A stretch of 11,800 nucleotides of DNA from CAZOSF01 sp964582415 (GTDB lineage: Bacteria; Bacteroidota; Bacteroidia; Flavobacteriales; Flavobacteriaceae). Shown here in pieces: positions 1-6,989 of the stretch. The stretch lies in contig CAZOSF010000070.1 of assembly GCA_964582415.1 (NCBI GenBank), positions 1-11,800 on the forward strand, given 5' to 3'. The translations under genes and the position numbers were made by a program. The stretch's first letter is position 1; every line of letters starts with the position of its first letter. Under the pieces are notes generated by a model. The model worked only from the letters and a program-made list of their open reading frames with translations, was not told where the DNA came from and did not search any database.

Positions 1-258
1 GCTTTATTGTATAATTTTTTCTCCAAATTGTTGCTCTACCATTCCTTATCCGATAAGTCCATTGCTCCAAAGGCTCTTGGTGTAAATCCGTTTTTTATCA
101 AGGAGTACCAAGTAGCCGCAAGGAACTATCCAATGAAAAAGGTTAGTGCACTCGTAAGCGTTATTCGTGAAATCGACCTTAAGGGAAAAGGGGTAGGTGC
201 TTCCAACATCCCTCATGGGGACTTGCTGAAAGAGCTCCTAGTAAAAATTATGAACTAA
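1..258 (+). CDS. holA: DNA polymerase III subunit delta, C-terminal end (partial)
   Basis: The reading frame is open from the first base of the window and gives the last 85 residues of a protein whose 5' end lies outside. The stretch 'ALGVNPFFIKEY', then 'AARNYP', 'VIREIDLKGKG' and a closing 'LLKELLVKI' matches the C-terminal collar domain of HolA, the clamp-loader delta subunit. HolA opens the beta sliding clamp and helps load it onto primed DNA in the cytoplasm. The TTG at base 7 is only an internal leucine codon, not a start. The TAA stop at 256-258 abuts the stop codon of the convergent doxX gene with no spacer. Family recognition comes from sequence pattern alone, but the tail is typical of Bacteroidota delta subunits. 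Confidence 0.85.
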   Translation, partial: ALLYNFFSKLLLYHSLSDKSIAPKALGVNPFFIKEYQVAARNYPMKKVSALVSVIREIDLKGKGVGASNIPHGDLLKELLVKIMN

Positions 259-633
259 CTATTTTTTGTCCACAGAAAAACGACCTGCGCCCATCAGGGC
301 AATCGCAAGGTATCCGATAAAAAACAGCAAGGCTTTTTCTTTTTGAGCCAACGGGTCACCTGAATGGGCGATGAAAGCAGCTACTGCCATTGTCACTGCA
401 GCAACCACGGCTGCTAAGCGAGATTTTAGTCCGATAAGTACCAAAACAGGAGCCACTACTTCTCCAAGTAAAACCAAAATACTGGAGATCATATCTCCTA
501 CACCAATGGGATCGCCCACAAGCGCCATATTGCCGTTAATGAATTTCATCAATTTTGGGAAGCCGTGGGTAAGCAATAAAACAGAGATGCCCACACGGAG
601 AACAAGAAGTCCTAGGTCGATATTTTTTTTCAT
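259..633 (-). CDS. DoxX family membrane protein
   Basis: A 124-residue protein with four predicted membrane helices (about residues 7-25, 47-66, 72-90 and 101-117). It has the DoxX signature of an N-terminal 'LLVLRVGISVLLLTHGFPKL', a second helix with 'GEVVAPVLVLIGL', and a last helix 'ALLFFIGYLAIALMGAGRFSVD'. Length and hydrophobic layout are normal for the family. DoxX proteins are small inner-membrane proteins; some family members are linked to quinone or thiosulfate oxidation or to redox stress, but the substrate of this one cannot be read from sequence. It is transcribed alone, convergent with holA and divergent from menA across a 152-bp gap. I found no convincing TAnnTTTG promoter for it in that gap. 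The start is the ATG at 633; no earlier start in frame is supported. Confidence 0.85.
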   Translation of the reverse strand: MKKNIDLGLLVLRVGISVLLLTHGFPKLMKFINGNMALVGDPIGVGDMISSILVLLGEVVAPVLVLIGLKSRLAAVVAAVTMAVAAFIAHSGDPLAQKEKALLFFIGYLAIALMGAGRFSVDKK

Positions 634-761
634 GTAGTTAGATTTGGTTAAGCGAATATAATGAATTTCAAGTGTACTTTTTTCATTCCATCTGTCTTTG
701 AAAAAATAGTACCCTGATCAAAACATTCCTTGGGCATGAAGTAGAATTCTAACGTAAAATG

Positions 762-769
762 TATTTTTG
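762..769 (+). promoter_or_regulatory. possible -7 element (TAnnTTTG) before menA
   Basis: TATTTTTG at 762-769 is an exact match to the Bacteroidota -7 consensus TAnnTTTG. It would place the transcript start about 10 bases before the menA ATG. There is no TTTG or TTG box at the usual 17-23 bp upstream; the nearest TTG (730-732) is 29 bp away. The rest of the 634-785 gap shows no hairpin or other clear signal. This is a weak call based on one half of the promoter. Confidence 0.3.
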
Positions 770-785
770 CTCCAACTAAAAGTTC

Positions 786-1676
786 ATGAAAAAAATCAAA
801 GCTTGGGTGGCAGCGGCCCGTCTTCGTACCTTGCCACTTTCCATTTCAGGAATCCTGGTGGGGGCCTCCATGGCTGCCTCAGATTTTTATTCGACCTCCC
901 TATTTTGGATGGCCATCACCGTTACAGTTGGATTTCAAGTGGTATCTAATTTTGCCAATGATTATGGGGATGGAGTAAAAGGCACCGACCACCAACGACA
1001 GGGGGAAAAGCGTATGGTGGCCAGTGGTATAATCAGTGCGAAACAAATGAAAATGGGGATTGCCATTGCCGCCATGATCACTTTTTTTGTGGCAACAGTG
1101 CTTATTTTTAAGGCCTTTGGGATGGACCAACTCTTTATGGCTTTTATCTTTTTTAACTTAACCCTCTTGGCATTACTAGCTGCCGTTACATATACAGTGG
1201 GGAAAAAAGCTTACGGCTATTCAGGCTGGGGAGATGTTTTTGTATTTCTGTTTTTCGGGTTACTCTCGGTTTTGGGAAGTTACTTTCTATACACCCATAC
1301 AATTGCTTCAAGAATGGTATTGCCTGCAATTTCAGTGGGGTTCTTTAGTACTGCCGTTCTCAACTTAAACAATCTCAGGGATCGTGAAAACGATGCACTG
1401 GTTGGTAAAAAAACGATCGTAGTCCTGCTGGGGGAAAAGAGAGCCAAAATCTACCACCTCTTATTGTTGGGGATGGGTATGGTTTCGGCAATTGTGTTTA
1501 CCCTTTTGGGAGATTGGAAACCGCTCGATTTTCTGTATATCATCGCCTTTTTTCCCTTTGTGATGAACCTAATAACGGTTTGGGCAAACAAAGAGCCAAA
1601 ACTATTGGATGGAGAATTAAAGAAAGTGGCCCTGGGAACGTTTTTTTTCAGTTTATTGATGGCTTTATTCCATTAA
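786..1676 (+). CDS. menA: 1,4-dihydroxy-2-naphthoate polyprenyltransferase (MenA)
   Basis: A 296-residue integral membrane prenyltransferase of the UbiA superfamily. It attaches the polyprenyl chain to 1,4-dihydroxy-2-naphthoate, with decarboxylation, to give demethylmenaquinone in the inner membrane. The first aspartate-rich motif is in 'NFANDYGDGVKGTDHQR' (Asp59, Asp62, Asp68) and the second in 'NNLRDRENDALVGKKT' (Asp199, Asp203). These bind the Mg2+-diphosphate of the prenyl donor. The 'NDYGDGVKGTD' form is the MenA variant rather than UbiA or heme O synthase. About eight hydrophobic segments fill the rest, and the length is normal. The ATG at 786 is followed by 'MKKIKAWVAAARLRTLPLS', the usual MenA N-terminus. 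It begins the plus-strand menaquinone block, with a 69-bp gap to the next gene. Confidence 0.95.
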   Translation: MKKIKAWVAAARLRTLPLSISGILVGASMAASDFYSTSLFWMAITVTVGFQVVSNFANDYGDGVKGTDHQRQGEKRMVASGIISAKQMKMGIAIAAMITFFVATVLIFKAFGMDQLFMAFIFFNLTLLALLAAVTYTVGKKAYGYSGWGDVFVFLFFGLLSVLGSYFLYTHTIASRMVLPAISVGFFSTAVLNLNNLRDRENDALVGKKTIVVLLGEKRAKIYHLLLLGMGMVSAIVFTLLGDWKPLDFLYIIAFFPFVMNLITVWANKEPKLLDGELKKVALGTFFFSLLMALFH

Positions 1677-1697
1677 GGGAATGCCTGTAACTTTTAC

Positions 1698-1728
1698 TTG
1701 ATTATTCAATCGGTTACCCGTATTTTTA
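1698..1728 (+). promoter_or_regulatory. possible internal promoter before the UPF0173 hydrolase gene
   Basis: TTG at 1698-1700, a 20-bp spacer and TATTTTTA at 1721-1728 resemble the Bacteroidota promoter (TTG, 17-23 bp, TAnnTTTG), with one mismatch in the last base of the -7 box. The predicted transcript start would lie about 10 bases before the ATG at 1746. It would allow the hydrolase-menC-CPBP-menE genes to be transcribed apart from menA. Inference from consensus only. Confidence 0.3.
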
Positions 1729-1745
1729 TTGGAAATTAAATTCCT

Positions 1746-2426
1746 ATGAAAATTACATTTTATGGCCATAATTCCCTGTCTATTGAAGTGGCAGGAAAAC
1801 ACATACTTGTAGATCCCTTTATCACCGGAAATCCGTTGGCAAAAGACAAGGTGAATATCGACTCACTCAAAGCAGATTATATTTTATTGACACACGCGCA
1901 TCAGGACCATGTACTGGATGCAGAAGCGATTGCTAAAAGAACCGGTGCAACCTTGGTAAGTAATTTCGAGATTACAAGTTATTATGAGCCCAAGGGAATT
2001 ACCGTTCACCCTATGAATCATGGAGGTAGTTGGAAATTCCCCTTTGGAAAGGTTAAATATGTTAATGCGATTCATACGTCTTCCTTTGCCGATGGTTCCA
2101 TTGGTGGCCAACCTGGTGGTTTTGTAATAGAAGGGGAGCATAAGAACATTTATATCGCAGGGGATACTGCACTTACCATGGACATGAAATTAATTCCGAT
2201 GTCCACTAAATTAGACCTCGCCATTCTTCCCATAGGAGACAATTTCACCATGGGGGTAGAGGATGCCATTCTCGCCAGTGATTTTGTGCAATGCGACAAG
2301 GTGCTTGGGGTTCATTATGACACCTTTGGTTATATCGTAATCGATCATGATGAAGCCAAGCGAAAATTCTATGATGCCAACAAAGATTTGATGCTACTGG
2401 AAATAGGGGAATCCATAGAACTTTAA
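1746..2426 (+). CDS. UPF0173 metal-dependent hydrolase (metallo-beta-lactamase fold)
   Basis: A 226-residue cytoplasmic protein of the metallo-beta-lactamase fold. The metal-binding HxHxDH motif is His50-Ala-His52-Gln-Asp54-His55. The other ligands are visible as His110 in 'NAIHTSSF', Asp140 in 'IAGDT' and His190 in 'VLGVHYDTF'. The N-terminal 'MKITFYGHNSLSIE' and 'ILVDPFITGNPLA' are typical of the UPF0173 group, whose natural substrates are mostly unknown. All active-site residues are intact, so it should be a working hydrolase. Its stop overlaps the menC start by one base (TAATG), which implies translational coupling and ties it to the menaquinone genes. A thioesterase or lyase-like role in that pathway is possible, since this fold includes thioesterases of the glyoxalase II type, but this is inference only. 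Confidence 0.9.
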   Translation: MKITFYGHNSLSIEVAGKHILVDPFITGNPLAKDKVNIDSLKADYILLTHAHQDHVLDAEAIAKRTGATLVSNFEITSYYEPKGITVHPMNHGGSWKFPFGKVKYVNAIHTSSFADGSIGGQPGGFVIEGEHKNIYIAGDTALTMDMKLIPMSTKLDLAILPIGDNFTMGVEDAILASDFVQCDKVLGVHYDTFGYIVIDHDEAKRKFYDANKDLMLLEIGESIEL

Positions 2427-3463
2427 TGAAGGCAACCTACCAATCCTATTTTTTACAATTTAAAAGACCTAGCGGCACCTCCCGCGGGGTCCTTCATACA
2501 AAGGAATCATGGTTTTTGAAAATAGCGCATGAAGGCCATTGGGGAATAGGTGAATGCGGTTTGTTACGGGGATTAAGCGCCGACGATAGGGACGATTATG
2601 CATCGAAATTACAGTGGGTATGTGAGAACATTCACCTTGGCATGGCGCTTTATGATCAATTGCAGGAATTTCCTTCCATTCAGTTTGGATTGGAAATGGC
2701 ACTGCACTCCTTTAAATCGCAGGATCCGTTTTTGTTGAATCCTTCAGAATTTACCGAAGGCAAAGAGAGCATTCCAATCAATGGGCTCATATGGATGGGG
2801 GATAAACAATTCATGAAAGAACAAATGCGGCAGCGACTCCATGAAGGTTTTCAATGTATAAAAATGAAAATCGGAGCCATCGAATTCGATACAGAAATAG
2901 CATTACTTCAATCCCTTCGAAAGGAATTTTCAGCCGATGAGATTGAAATCCGAGTAGATGCCAATGGGGCCTTTTCCCCAGAGGAAGCTCTGGAAAAACT
3001 GAAAATACTATCCGATTTCGATTTACATTCCATCGAGCAACCCATCAAACAGGGACAATGGGAAGCCATGGCGACTTTATGTGAACAAACCCCATTACCC
3101 ATTGCCTTGGATGAAGAATTGATTGGTCTATTCACTGATGAGGAGAAAGATCGTATGATGGAGACCATTCAGCCACAATACATCATTCTTAAACCGAGTT
3201 TTATTGGTGGGTATCAAGGAAGTGATGGTTGGATCGAACGTGCAGAAAATTTAGGAGCGGGATGGTGGATAACCTCGGCCCTTGAAAGCAACGTAGGTTT
3301 GAATGCCATTTCACAATATACCTTCACGAAAAATAGTAAATTGCCACAGGGTTTGGGAACAGGAAGTCTGTATACCAATAACATACCCTCGCCCTTGATC
3401 GTACGTCAAGGGCACTTATTCTATCAATCAGAAAAACCATGGGATATCAGCCCACTTCAATAA
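2426..3463 (+). CDS. menC: o-succinylbenzoate synthase (MenC), enolase superfamily
   Basis: A 345-residue member of the enolase superfamily. It most likely dehydrates SHCHC to o-succinylbenzoate, a middle step of menaquinone synthesis. The lysine pair Lys146/Lys148 in 'IKMKIG' is the KxK catalytic site. Metal ligands are Asp178 ('RVDANGAF'), Glu204 ('SIEQPI') and Asp229 ('ALDEEL'), and Lys256 in 'ILKPS' is the opposing catalytic lysine. The capping domain covers about residues 1-110 and the barrel the rest. The length fits MenC. Some enolase-superfamily relatives are dipeptide epimerases, which share these residues, but a location next to menE and menA argues strongly for OSB synthase. The ATG at 2426 overlaps the upstream stop by one base, and the next gene starts only 3 bases after this stop. 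Confidence 0.9.
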   Translation: MKATYQSYFLQFKRPSGTSRGVLHTKESWFLKIAHEGHWGIGECGLLRGLSADDRDDYASKLQWVCENIHLGMALYDQLQEFPSIQFGLEMALHSFKSQDPFLLNPSEFTEGKESIPINGLIWMGDKQFMKEQMRQRLHEGFQCIKMKIGAIEFDTEIALLQSLRKEFSADEIEIRVDANGAFSPEEALEKLKILSDFDLHSIEQPIKQGQWEAMATLCEQTPLPIALDEELIGLFTDEEKDRMMETIQPQYIILKPSFIGGYQGSDGWIERAENLGAGWWITSALESNVGLNAISQYTFTKNSKLPQGLGTGSLYTNNIPSPLIVRQGHLFYQSEKPWDISPLQ

Positions 3464-3466
3464 TTT

Positions 3467-4429
3467 ATGTTCATACAACTTGCTTATAAATACCTTCATG
3501 ATTCCTGGCGCTACATCGTGGGCTTCATTGTTATATTTTTAATATGGCAACTGGGTTCGGTGCCTTTCTTTATAATTGCCATGTTGAAATACATGGGGAA
3601 CGGGGGAAATGTTTACGAATTGCAAAGCGATCCAAATGTACTGATGACTGTCTTGGATTCCAACCTCGCGTTCTTTTTAATGCTGCTCTCATTTGCAATA
3701 GGTTTTCTAGGGCTATGGGTCTGGTTGAAATTCCTTCATAACCAACCCATACTGGCCGTAACGACTACCAGGAAGAAATTGGACTGGGGACGCTTTTGGT
3801 TCGGATTCGGGTTGATTGCCGTTGTCACAATAACATCCACGATTGCCGATTATTATATGAATCCGGAGGATTACGTCCTTCAATTTCAATGGGGACCCTT
3901 CCTAGTCCTTGCCCTGATTGCCCTGCTTTTAATACCCGTACAAACGAGTTTTGAGGAGTTGCTGTTTCGGGGATATCTCATGCAGGGAATTGGTTTGATG
4001 ACGAAAAACCGCTGGGCACCATTGCTCTTTACCTCTGTTCTTTTCGGCGGCTTGCATTACTTCAACCCTGAGGTGGATAAAATGGGGGATGTCATCATGT
4101 TTTACTACATCGGCACCGGACTTTTCCTAGGGGTGATAACCCTTATGGATGAAGGCTTGGAGCTGGCATTAGGGTTTCACGCTGGAAACAATTTGATAGG
4201 GGCTTTATTGGTTACGGCCGATTGGACGGCATTCAAAACGAATTCAATTTTCAAGGATGTATCCGATCCTGCTGCGGGGGTGGATGTGCTCATACCACTT
4301 TTAGTCATTTATCCAGTTTTCTTGGCCTTAATGGCATGGAGATATAAATGGACGGATTGGAATGAAAAATTATTGGGCATGGTTCCCGAACCCTTACCTA
4401 AAGAATCGAATCCAATAGAATTGGAATAG
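3467..4429 (+). CDS. CPBP family intramembrane glutamic endopeptidase
   Basis: A 320-residue integral membrane protein of the CPBP (CAAX protease and bacteriocin-processing, 'Abi') family, related to Rce1. Motif 1 is 'FEELLFRG' (Glu163, Glu164, Arg168), motif 2 is 'FGGLHYF' (Phe193, His197) and motif 3 is 'GFHAGNN' (His238, Asn242). All three catalytic motifs are intact. About eight membrane segments are visible, including residues 15-40, 66-90, 108-126, 143-160, 184-196, 210-227, 231-250 and 272-292. A hydrophilic tail follows. The substrate is unknown; bacterial members have been linked to processing of peptides or membrane proteins. It sits between menC (3 bases away) and menE (12 bases away), so it is almost certainly co-transcribed with them. 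A link to quinone or prenyl chemistry is speculation. Confidence 0.9.
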   Translation: MFIQLAYKYLHDSWRYIVGFIVIFLIWQLGSVPFFIIAMLKYMGNGGNVYELQSDPNVLMTVLDSNLAFFLMLLSFAIGFLGLWVWLKFLHNQPILAVTTTRKKLDWGRFWFGFGLIAVVTITSTIADYYMNPEDYVLQFQWGPFLVLALIALLLIPVQTSFEELLFRGYLMQGIGLMTKNRWAPLLFTSVLFGGLHYFNPEVDKMGDVIMFYYIGTGLFLGVITLMDEGLELALGFHAGNNLIGALLVTADWTAFKTNSIFKDVSDPAAGVDVLIPLLVIYPVFLALMAWRYKWTDWNEKLLGMVPEPLPKESNPIELE

Positions 4430-4441
4430 ACCTGTTAAATC

Positions 4442-5524
4442 GTGCACGGAACCTCACCACATATCCATCCAAAATTTCAACTCAACGGCTTATCGTTCGA
4501 ATCTGCTGAGGAACTATTGAACTTTGCAGAAGGACTTATTGAAGAAGGCGATGAGTTCGAAGTAAGCATGGCTAAATTTTTGGAGGAATGGCTCAATTTC
4601 AAGGATTATGTTGAGGTAAAAACCTCTGGCTCTACCGGAAAGCCCAAAAAAATAAAACTAGCAAAAAGTCAAATGATAAATAGCGCCAAAGCTACCGGTG
4701 CTTACTTTAAGGTAGGAGAAGGTACCAAAGCCTTACTTTGCCTTTCAAGCGATTATATTGCGGGAAAGATGATGCTAGTTCGGGCGATGGTTTTGGGATG
4801 GGATCTGCATGTTGTGGCGCCTGAACGGGATGCTTTGGTGCAATACGATAACCCCTATGACTTTGTTGCCTTGGTGCCCTATCAATTATATCATTCCATG
4901 GAAGCCCTAGGAAAAGTGAAGAAACTCATCGTTGGAGGCGGGGTGTTATCGCCACAATTGGAAGACCTGCTGGCAGATTTATCGGTGGAAGCGTTTGCCA
5001 CCTATGGCATGACGGAAACTATTACGCATGTGGCAGCACGGCGCATCAATGGATTTGCAAAATCGGAAATTTATCATGCGCTCCCCGATGTTAAGTTCAG
5101 TGTTGATGGTAGGGGTTGTTTGATCATTCATGCCCCGAAATTAAACGACGAGGACATCATCACAAACGATAGGGTGGAATTGATTTCCCCAATATCATTC
5201 CGTTGGTTGGGAAGGGAGGATTTTGTTGTGAATTCTGGAGGACTCAAATTACAGCCCGAACTGATTGAACGAAAATTACAACCTTATCTGAACTTGCCCT
5301 TTATTATTGGTTCCGAACCCGATGAAGCCCTCGGTGAAAAATTGATTCTGGTCGTGCAAAAATCGGATATGGACGACCCCATCGATTTTAAATCGATATT
5401 TGTTCACCTACCCAGTACCGAGCGCCCTAAAAAAGTCTATACCTTGTCTAGCTTCCCCTATACCGAAACGGGAAAAATAAAGCGGGCACAAATCAACGAG
5501 ATCATTCAAAAATTCAGACGATAA
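4442..5524 (+). CDS. menE: o-succinylbenzoate--CoA ligase (MenE), compact form
   Basis: An acyl-adenylate-forming (ANL) enzyme of 360 residues that activates o-succinylbenzoate with ATP and CoA. The phosphate-binding loop is 'TSGSTGKPKK' (61-70), the adenine/substrate motif is 'YGMTET' (188-193), the hinge region is 'GREDFVVNSGG' (257-267) and the C-terminal catalytic lysine is Lys345 in 'TETGKIKR'. It is about 100 residues shorter at the N-terminus than the roughly 450-residue MenE of E. coli or Bacillus, so the first ANL motifs are absent. This compact form appears normal for Bacteroidota. The start is GTG at 4442, chosen because it keeps about 60 residues before the P-loop and lies 12 bases after the CPBP stop. 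The next in-frame ATG is 42 codons on. It closes the menaquinone block. Confidence 0.9.
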   Translation: MHGTSPHIHPKFQLNGLSFESAEELLNFAEGLIEEGDEFEVSMAKFLEEWLNFKDYVEVKTSGSTGKPKKIKLAKSQMINSAKATGAYFKVGEGTKALLCLSSDYIAGKMMLVRAMVLGWDLHVVAPERDALVQYDNPYDFVALVPYQLYHSMEALGKVKKLIVGGGVLSPQLEDLLADLSVEAFATYGMTETITHVAARRINGFAKSEIYHALPDVKFSVDGRGCLIIHAPKLNDEDIITNDRVELISPISFRWLGREDFVVNSGGLKLQPELIERKLQPYLNLPFIIGSEPDEALGEKLILVVQKSDMDDPIDFKSIFVHLPSTERPKKVYTLSSFPYTETGKIKRAQINEIIQKFRR

Positions 5525-5542
5525 ATTTATTTATTTTAAAAA

Positions 5543-6862
5543 ATGAAAAAGTTTATATTACTGTATATCATTATATTATCTAATTTAATTGAAAGTAATG
5601 CTCAAATACTCTCAGAGCGAGACCGAGCCACTCAAAAAGATGCTATTTTAAAGGAAAGATTCGATGTGCTCTTACCAAAGCTCATGGATGCCAGTGACAT
5701 CGATATGTGGTTAGTCATTTCACGGGAATACAATGAAGATCCAGTGATGAAAACCATGTTGCCTGCCACTTGGTTGAATGCCCGACGGCGTACCATGTTG
5801 GTTTTTTATAGGGACAAAGCAGCCAATACCATCGAAAAATTGGCTGTAGCGCGTTATGATGTTGGGGAAAATATATCTTCTGCTTGGGATAAAGAAAAGC
5901 AGCCAGATCAATGGGAACGACTGGTAGAACTTATTAGAGATCGAAATCCAAACAAGATTGGAATCAATATTTCGGAACATTTTGGACTTGCCGATGGATT
6001 GGTCAAGACCGATTATGAAGAAATGCTGAAAGCTTTGCCCTTGGAGTATCATTCTAAAGTGGTCTCTGCCGAAAAATTGGCCATTGGTTGGATTGAAACC
6101 AGAACTGCTAAGGAATTGAAAATCATGGAAGAAATGGTGGCTATCACCCATCAAATTATTGATGAGGCATTTTCCTCTAAAGTAATAACCCCAGGAGAGA
6201 CGACCACCGAAGATGTGGTTTGGTGGATGCGTCAGAAAGTAACCGATTTGGGATTGGAGACTTGGTTTCACCCAACCGTTGATGTACAAAGGGATTCAAA
6301 AGCTCTCAAAAGTCATATTGAAGCCTTTAGCAAAAGCAAGGAGAAGGTAATTATTCAGCCGGGCGATTTATTGCATTGTGATTTTGGGATTACTTATTTG
6401 GGATTGAATACCGATTGCCAGCAACACGCCTATGTACTTAAGGAACATGAGATGGATGTACCCCTTTATCTCGAGGCAGCATTTCAATTAGGGAATCGGG
6501 TTCAGGACATATTTACTGGTAATTTTATAACAGGCAAAACGGGAAATGAAGTTTTGTTGAAATCCCTTGCCGATGCCCGAAAGGAAGGACTTAGACCCTC
6601 CATTTATACGCATCCTTTGGGAACATTCGGACACAGTGCAGGGACTACCTTCGGAATGTGGGATTCACAGGAGGGCGTTCCATTTCAAGGAGATTACCCT
6701 TTGCACGAAAACACAGTATATGCTATTGAATTGAACAATACGGTTTTTGTGAAAGCATGGGATACCGATATCCGAATCATGTTGGAGGAGGCCGGGTATT
6801 TCGGTCCTGAAGGGTTTCGCTATGTGAATGGCCGACAAACAGGGATAAAGGCATTTAAGTAA
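5543..6862 (+). CDS. secreted M24 family metallopeptidase (Xaa-Pro aminopeptidase-like)
   Basis: A 439-residue protein with an N-terminal signal peptide (hydrophobic residues 4-16, likely cut after 'IESNA', near residue 20), so it acts in the periplasm or outside. Residues about 40-180 form the creatinase/prolidase N-terminal domain and about 190-430 the M24 pita-bread domain. Metal ligands are Asp280 ('LHCDFGITYLG'), Asp291 ('LNTDCQQ'), His364 ('TFGHSAG') and Glu395 ('YAIELNN'). The last ligand is Glu414 or Glu415 in 'RIMLEEAGYF', where classical enzymes have 'RIEDTV'. His357 may be the additional active-site histidine. It probably removes N-terminal residues from Xaa-Pro peptides, but strict Pro preference cannot be read from sequence. 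It follows menE by 18 bases across an AT-rich leader, so read-through from the men block is likely, though the function looks unrelated. Confidence 0.88.
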   Translation: MKKFILLYIIILSNLIESNAQILSERDRATQKDAILKERFDVLLPKLMDASDIDMWLVISREYNEDPVMKTMLPATWLNARRRTMLVFYRDKAANTIEKLAVARYDVGENISSAWDKEKQPDQWERLVELIRDRNPNKIGINISEHFGLADGLVKTDYEEMLKALPLEYHSKVVSAEKLAIGWIETRTAKELKIMEEMVAITHQIIDEAFSSKVITPGETTTEDVVWWMRQKVTDLGLETWFHPTVDVQRDSKALKSHIEAFSKSKEKVIIQPGDLLHCDFGITYLGLNTDCQQHAYVLKEHEMDVPLYLEAAFQLGNRVQDIFTGNFITGKTGNEVLLKSLADARKEGLRPSIYTHPLGTFGHSAGTTFGMWDSQEGVPFQGDYPLHENTVYAIELNNTVFVKAWDTDIRIMLEEAGYFGPEGFRYVNGRQTGIKAFK

Positions 6863-6896
6863 TTCCACCGACAAAACGTTGAAGTCAAAATAAGGG

Positions 6897-6927
6897 TTCC
6901 CTCATTCAAATCTGCACTTCCCTCATT
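6897..6927. repeat. 10-bp direct repeat with 21-bp period upstream of the vWA gene
   Basis: TTCCCTCATT occurs at 6897-6906 and again at 6918-6927, with identical sequence and a start-to-start distance of 21 bp, two helical turns. The second copy ends 62 bp before the ATG at 6990. Two sites on the same DNA face are typical of a dimeric activator binding direct repeats, as LytTR-type response regulators do. The flanking bases do not match, so this is a discrete word rather than a longer duplication. The function is inferred. Confidence 0.5.
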
Positions 6928-6943
6928 TACCTTTTTTCAGCTC

Positions 6944-6972
6944 CTTAGGTTGTGGCAACTTAGAGGTATAAT
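6944..6972 (+). promoter_or_regulatory. possible promoter/operator region of the vWA gene
   Basis: A TATAAT hexamer lies at 6967-6972, 17 bases before the ATG. A small inverted repeat GTTG-TGG-CAAC (6949-6959) and a repeated CTTAG (6944-6948 and 6959-6963, 15-bp period) sit just upstream. The only nearby TTG (6950-6952) is 14 bp from TATAAT, which is shorter than the usual Bacteroidota spacing, so the exact promoter is uncertain. Downstream of the 21-bp-period repeat, this is the natural place for the core promoter. Confidence 0.35.
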
Positions 6973-6989
6973 CTAAAAACCACAACGTT

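Noticed and set aside
371..637. Plus-strand open frame of 88 codons opposite doxX
   Set aside because: It is antisense to a clear DoxX protein and its composition (runs of Thr, Ala, Ser) is that of a shadow frame.
669..676. CAAGTGTA as a reverse-strand -7 element for doxX
   Set aside because: It has a mismatch to CAAAnnTA and no -33 element at the right distance, so I did not call a promoter.
5720..6289. Long open frame of 189 codons on the minus strand
   Set aside because: It lies wholly inside the M24 peptidase gene, whose signal peptide and metal ligands are clear. The frame has no recognisable domain.
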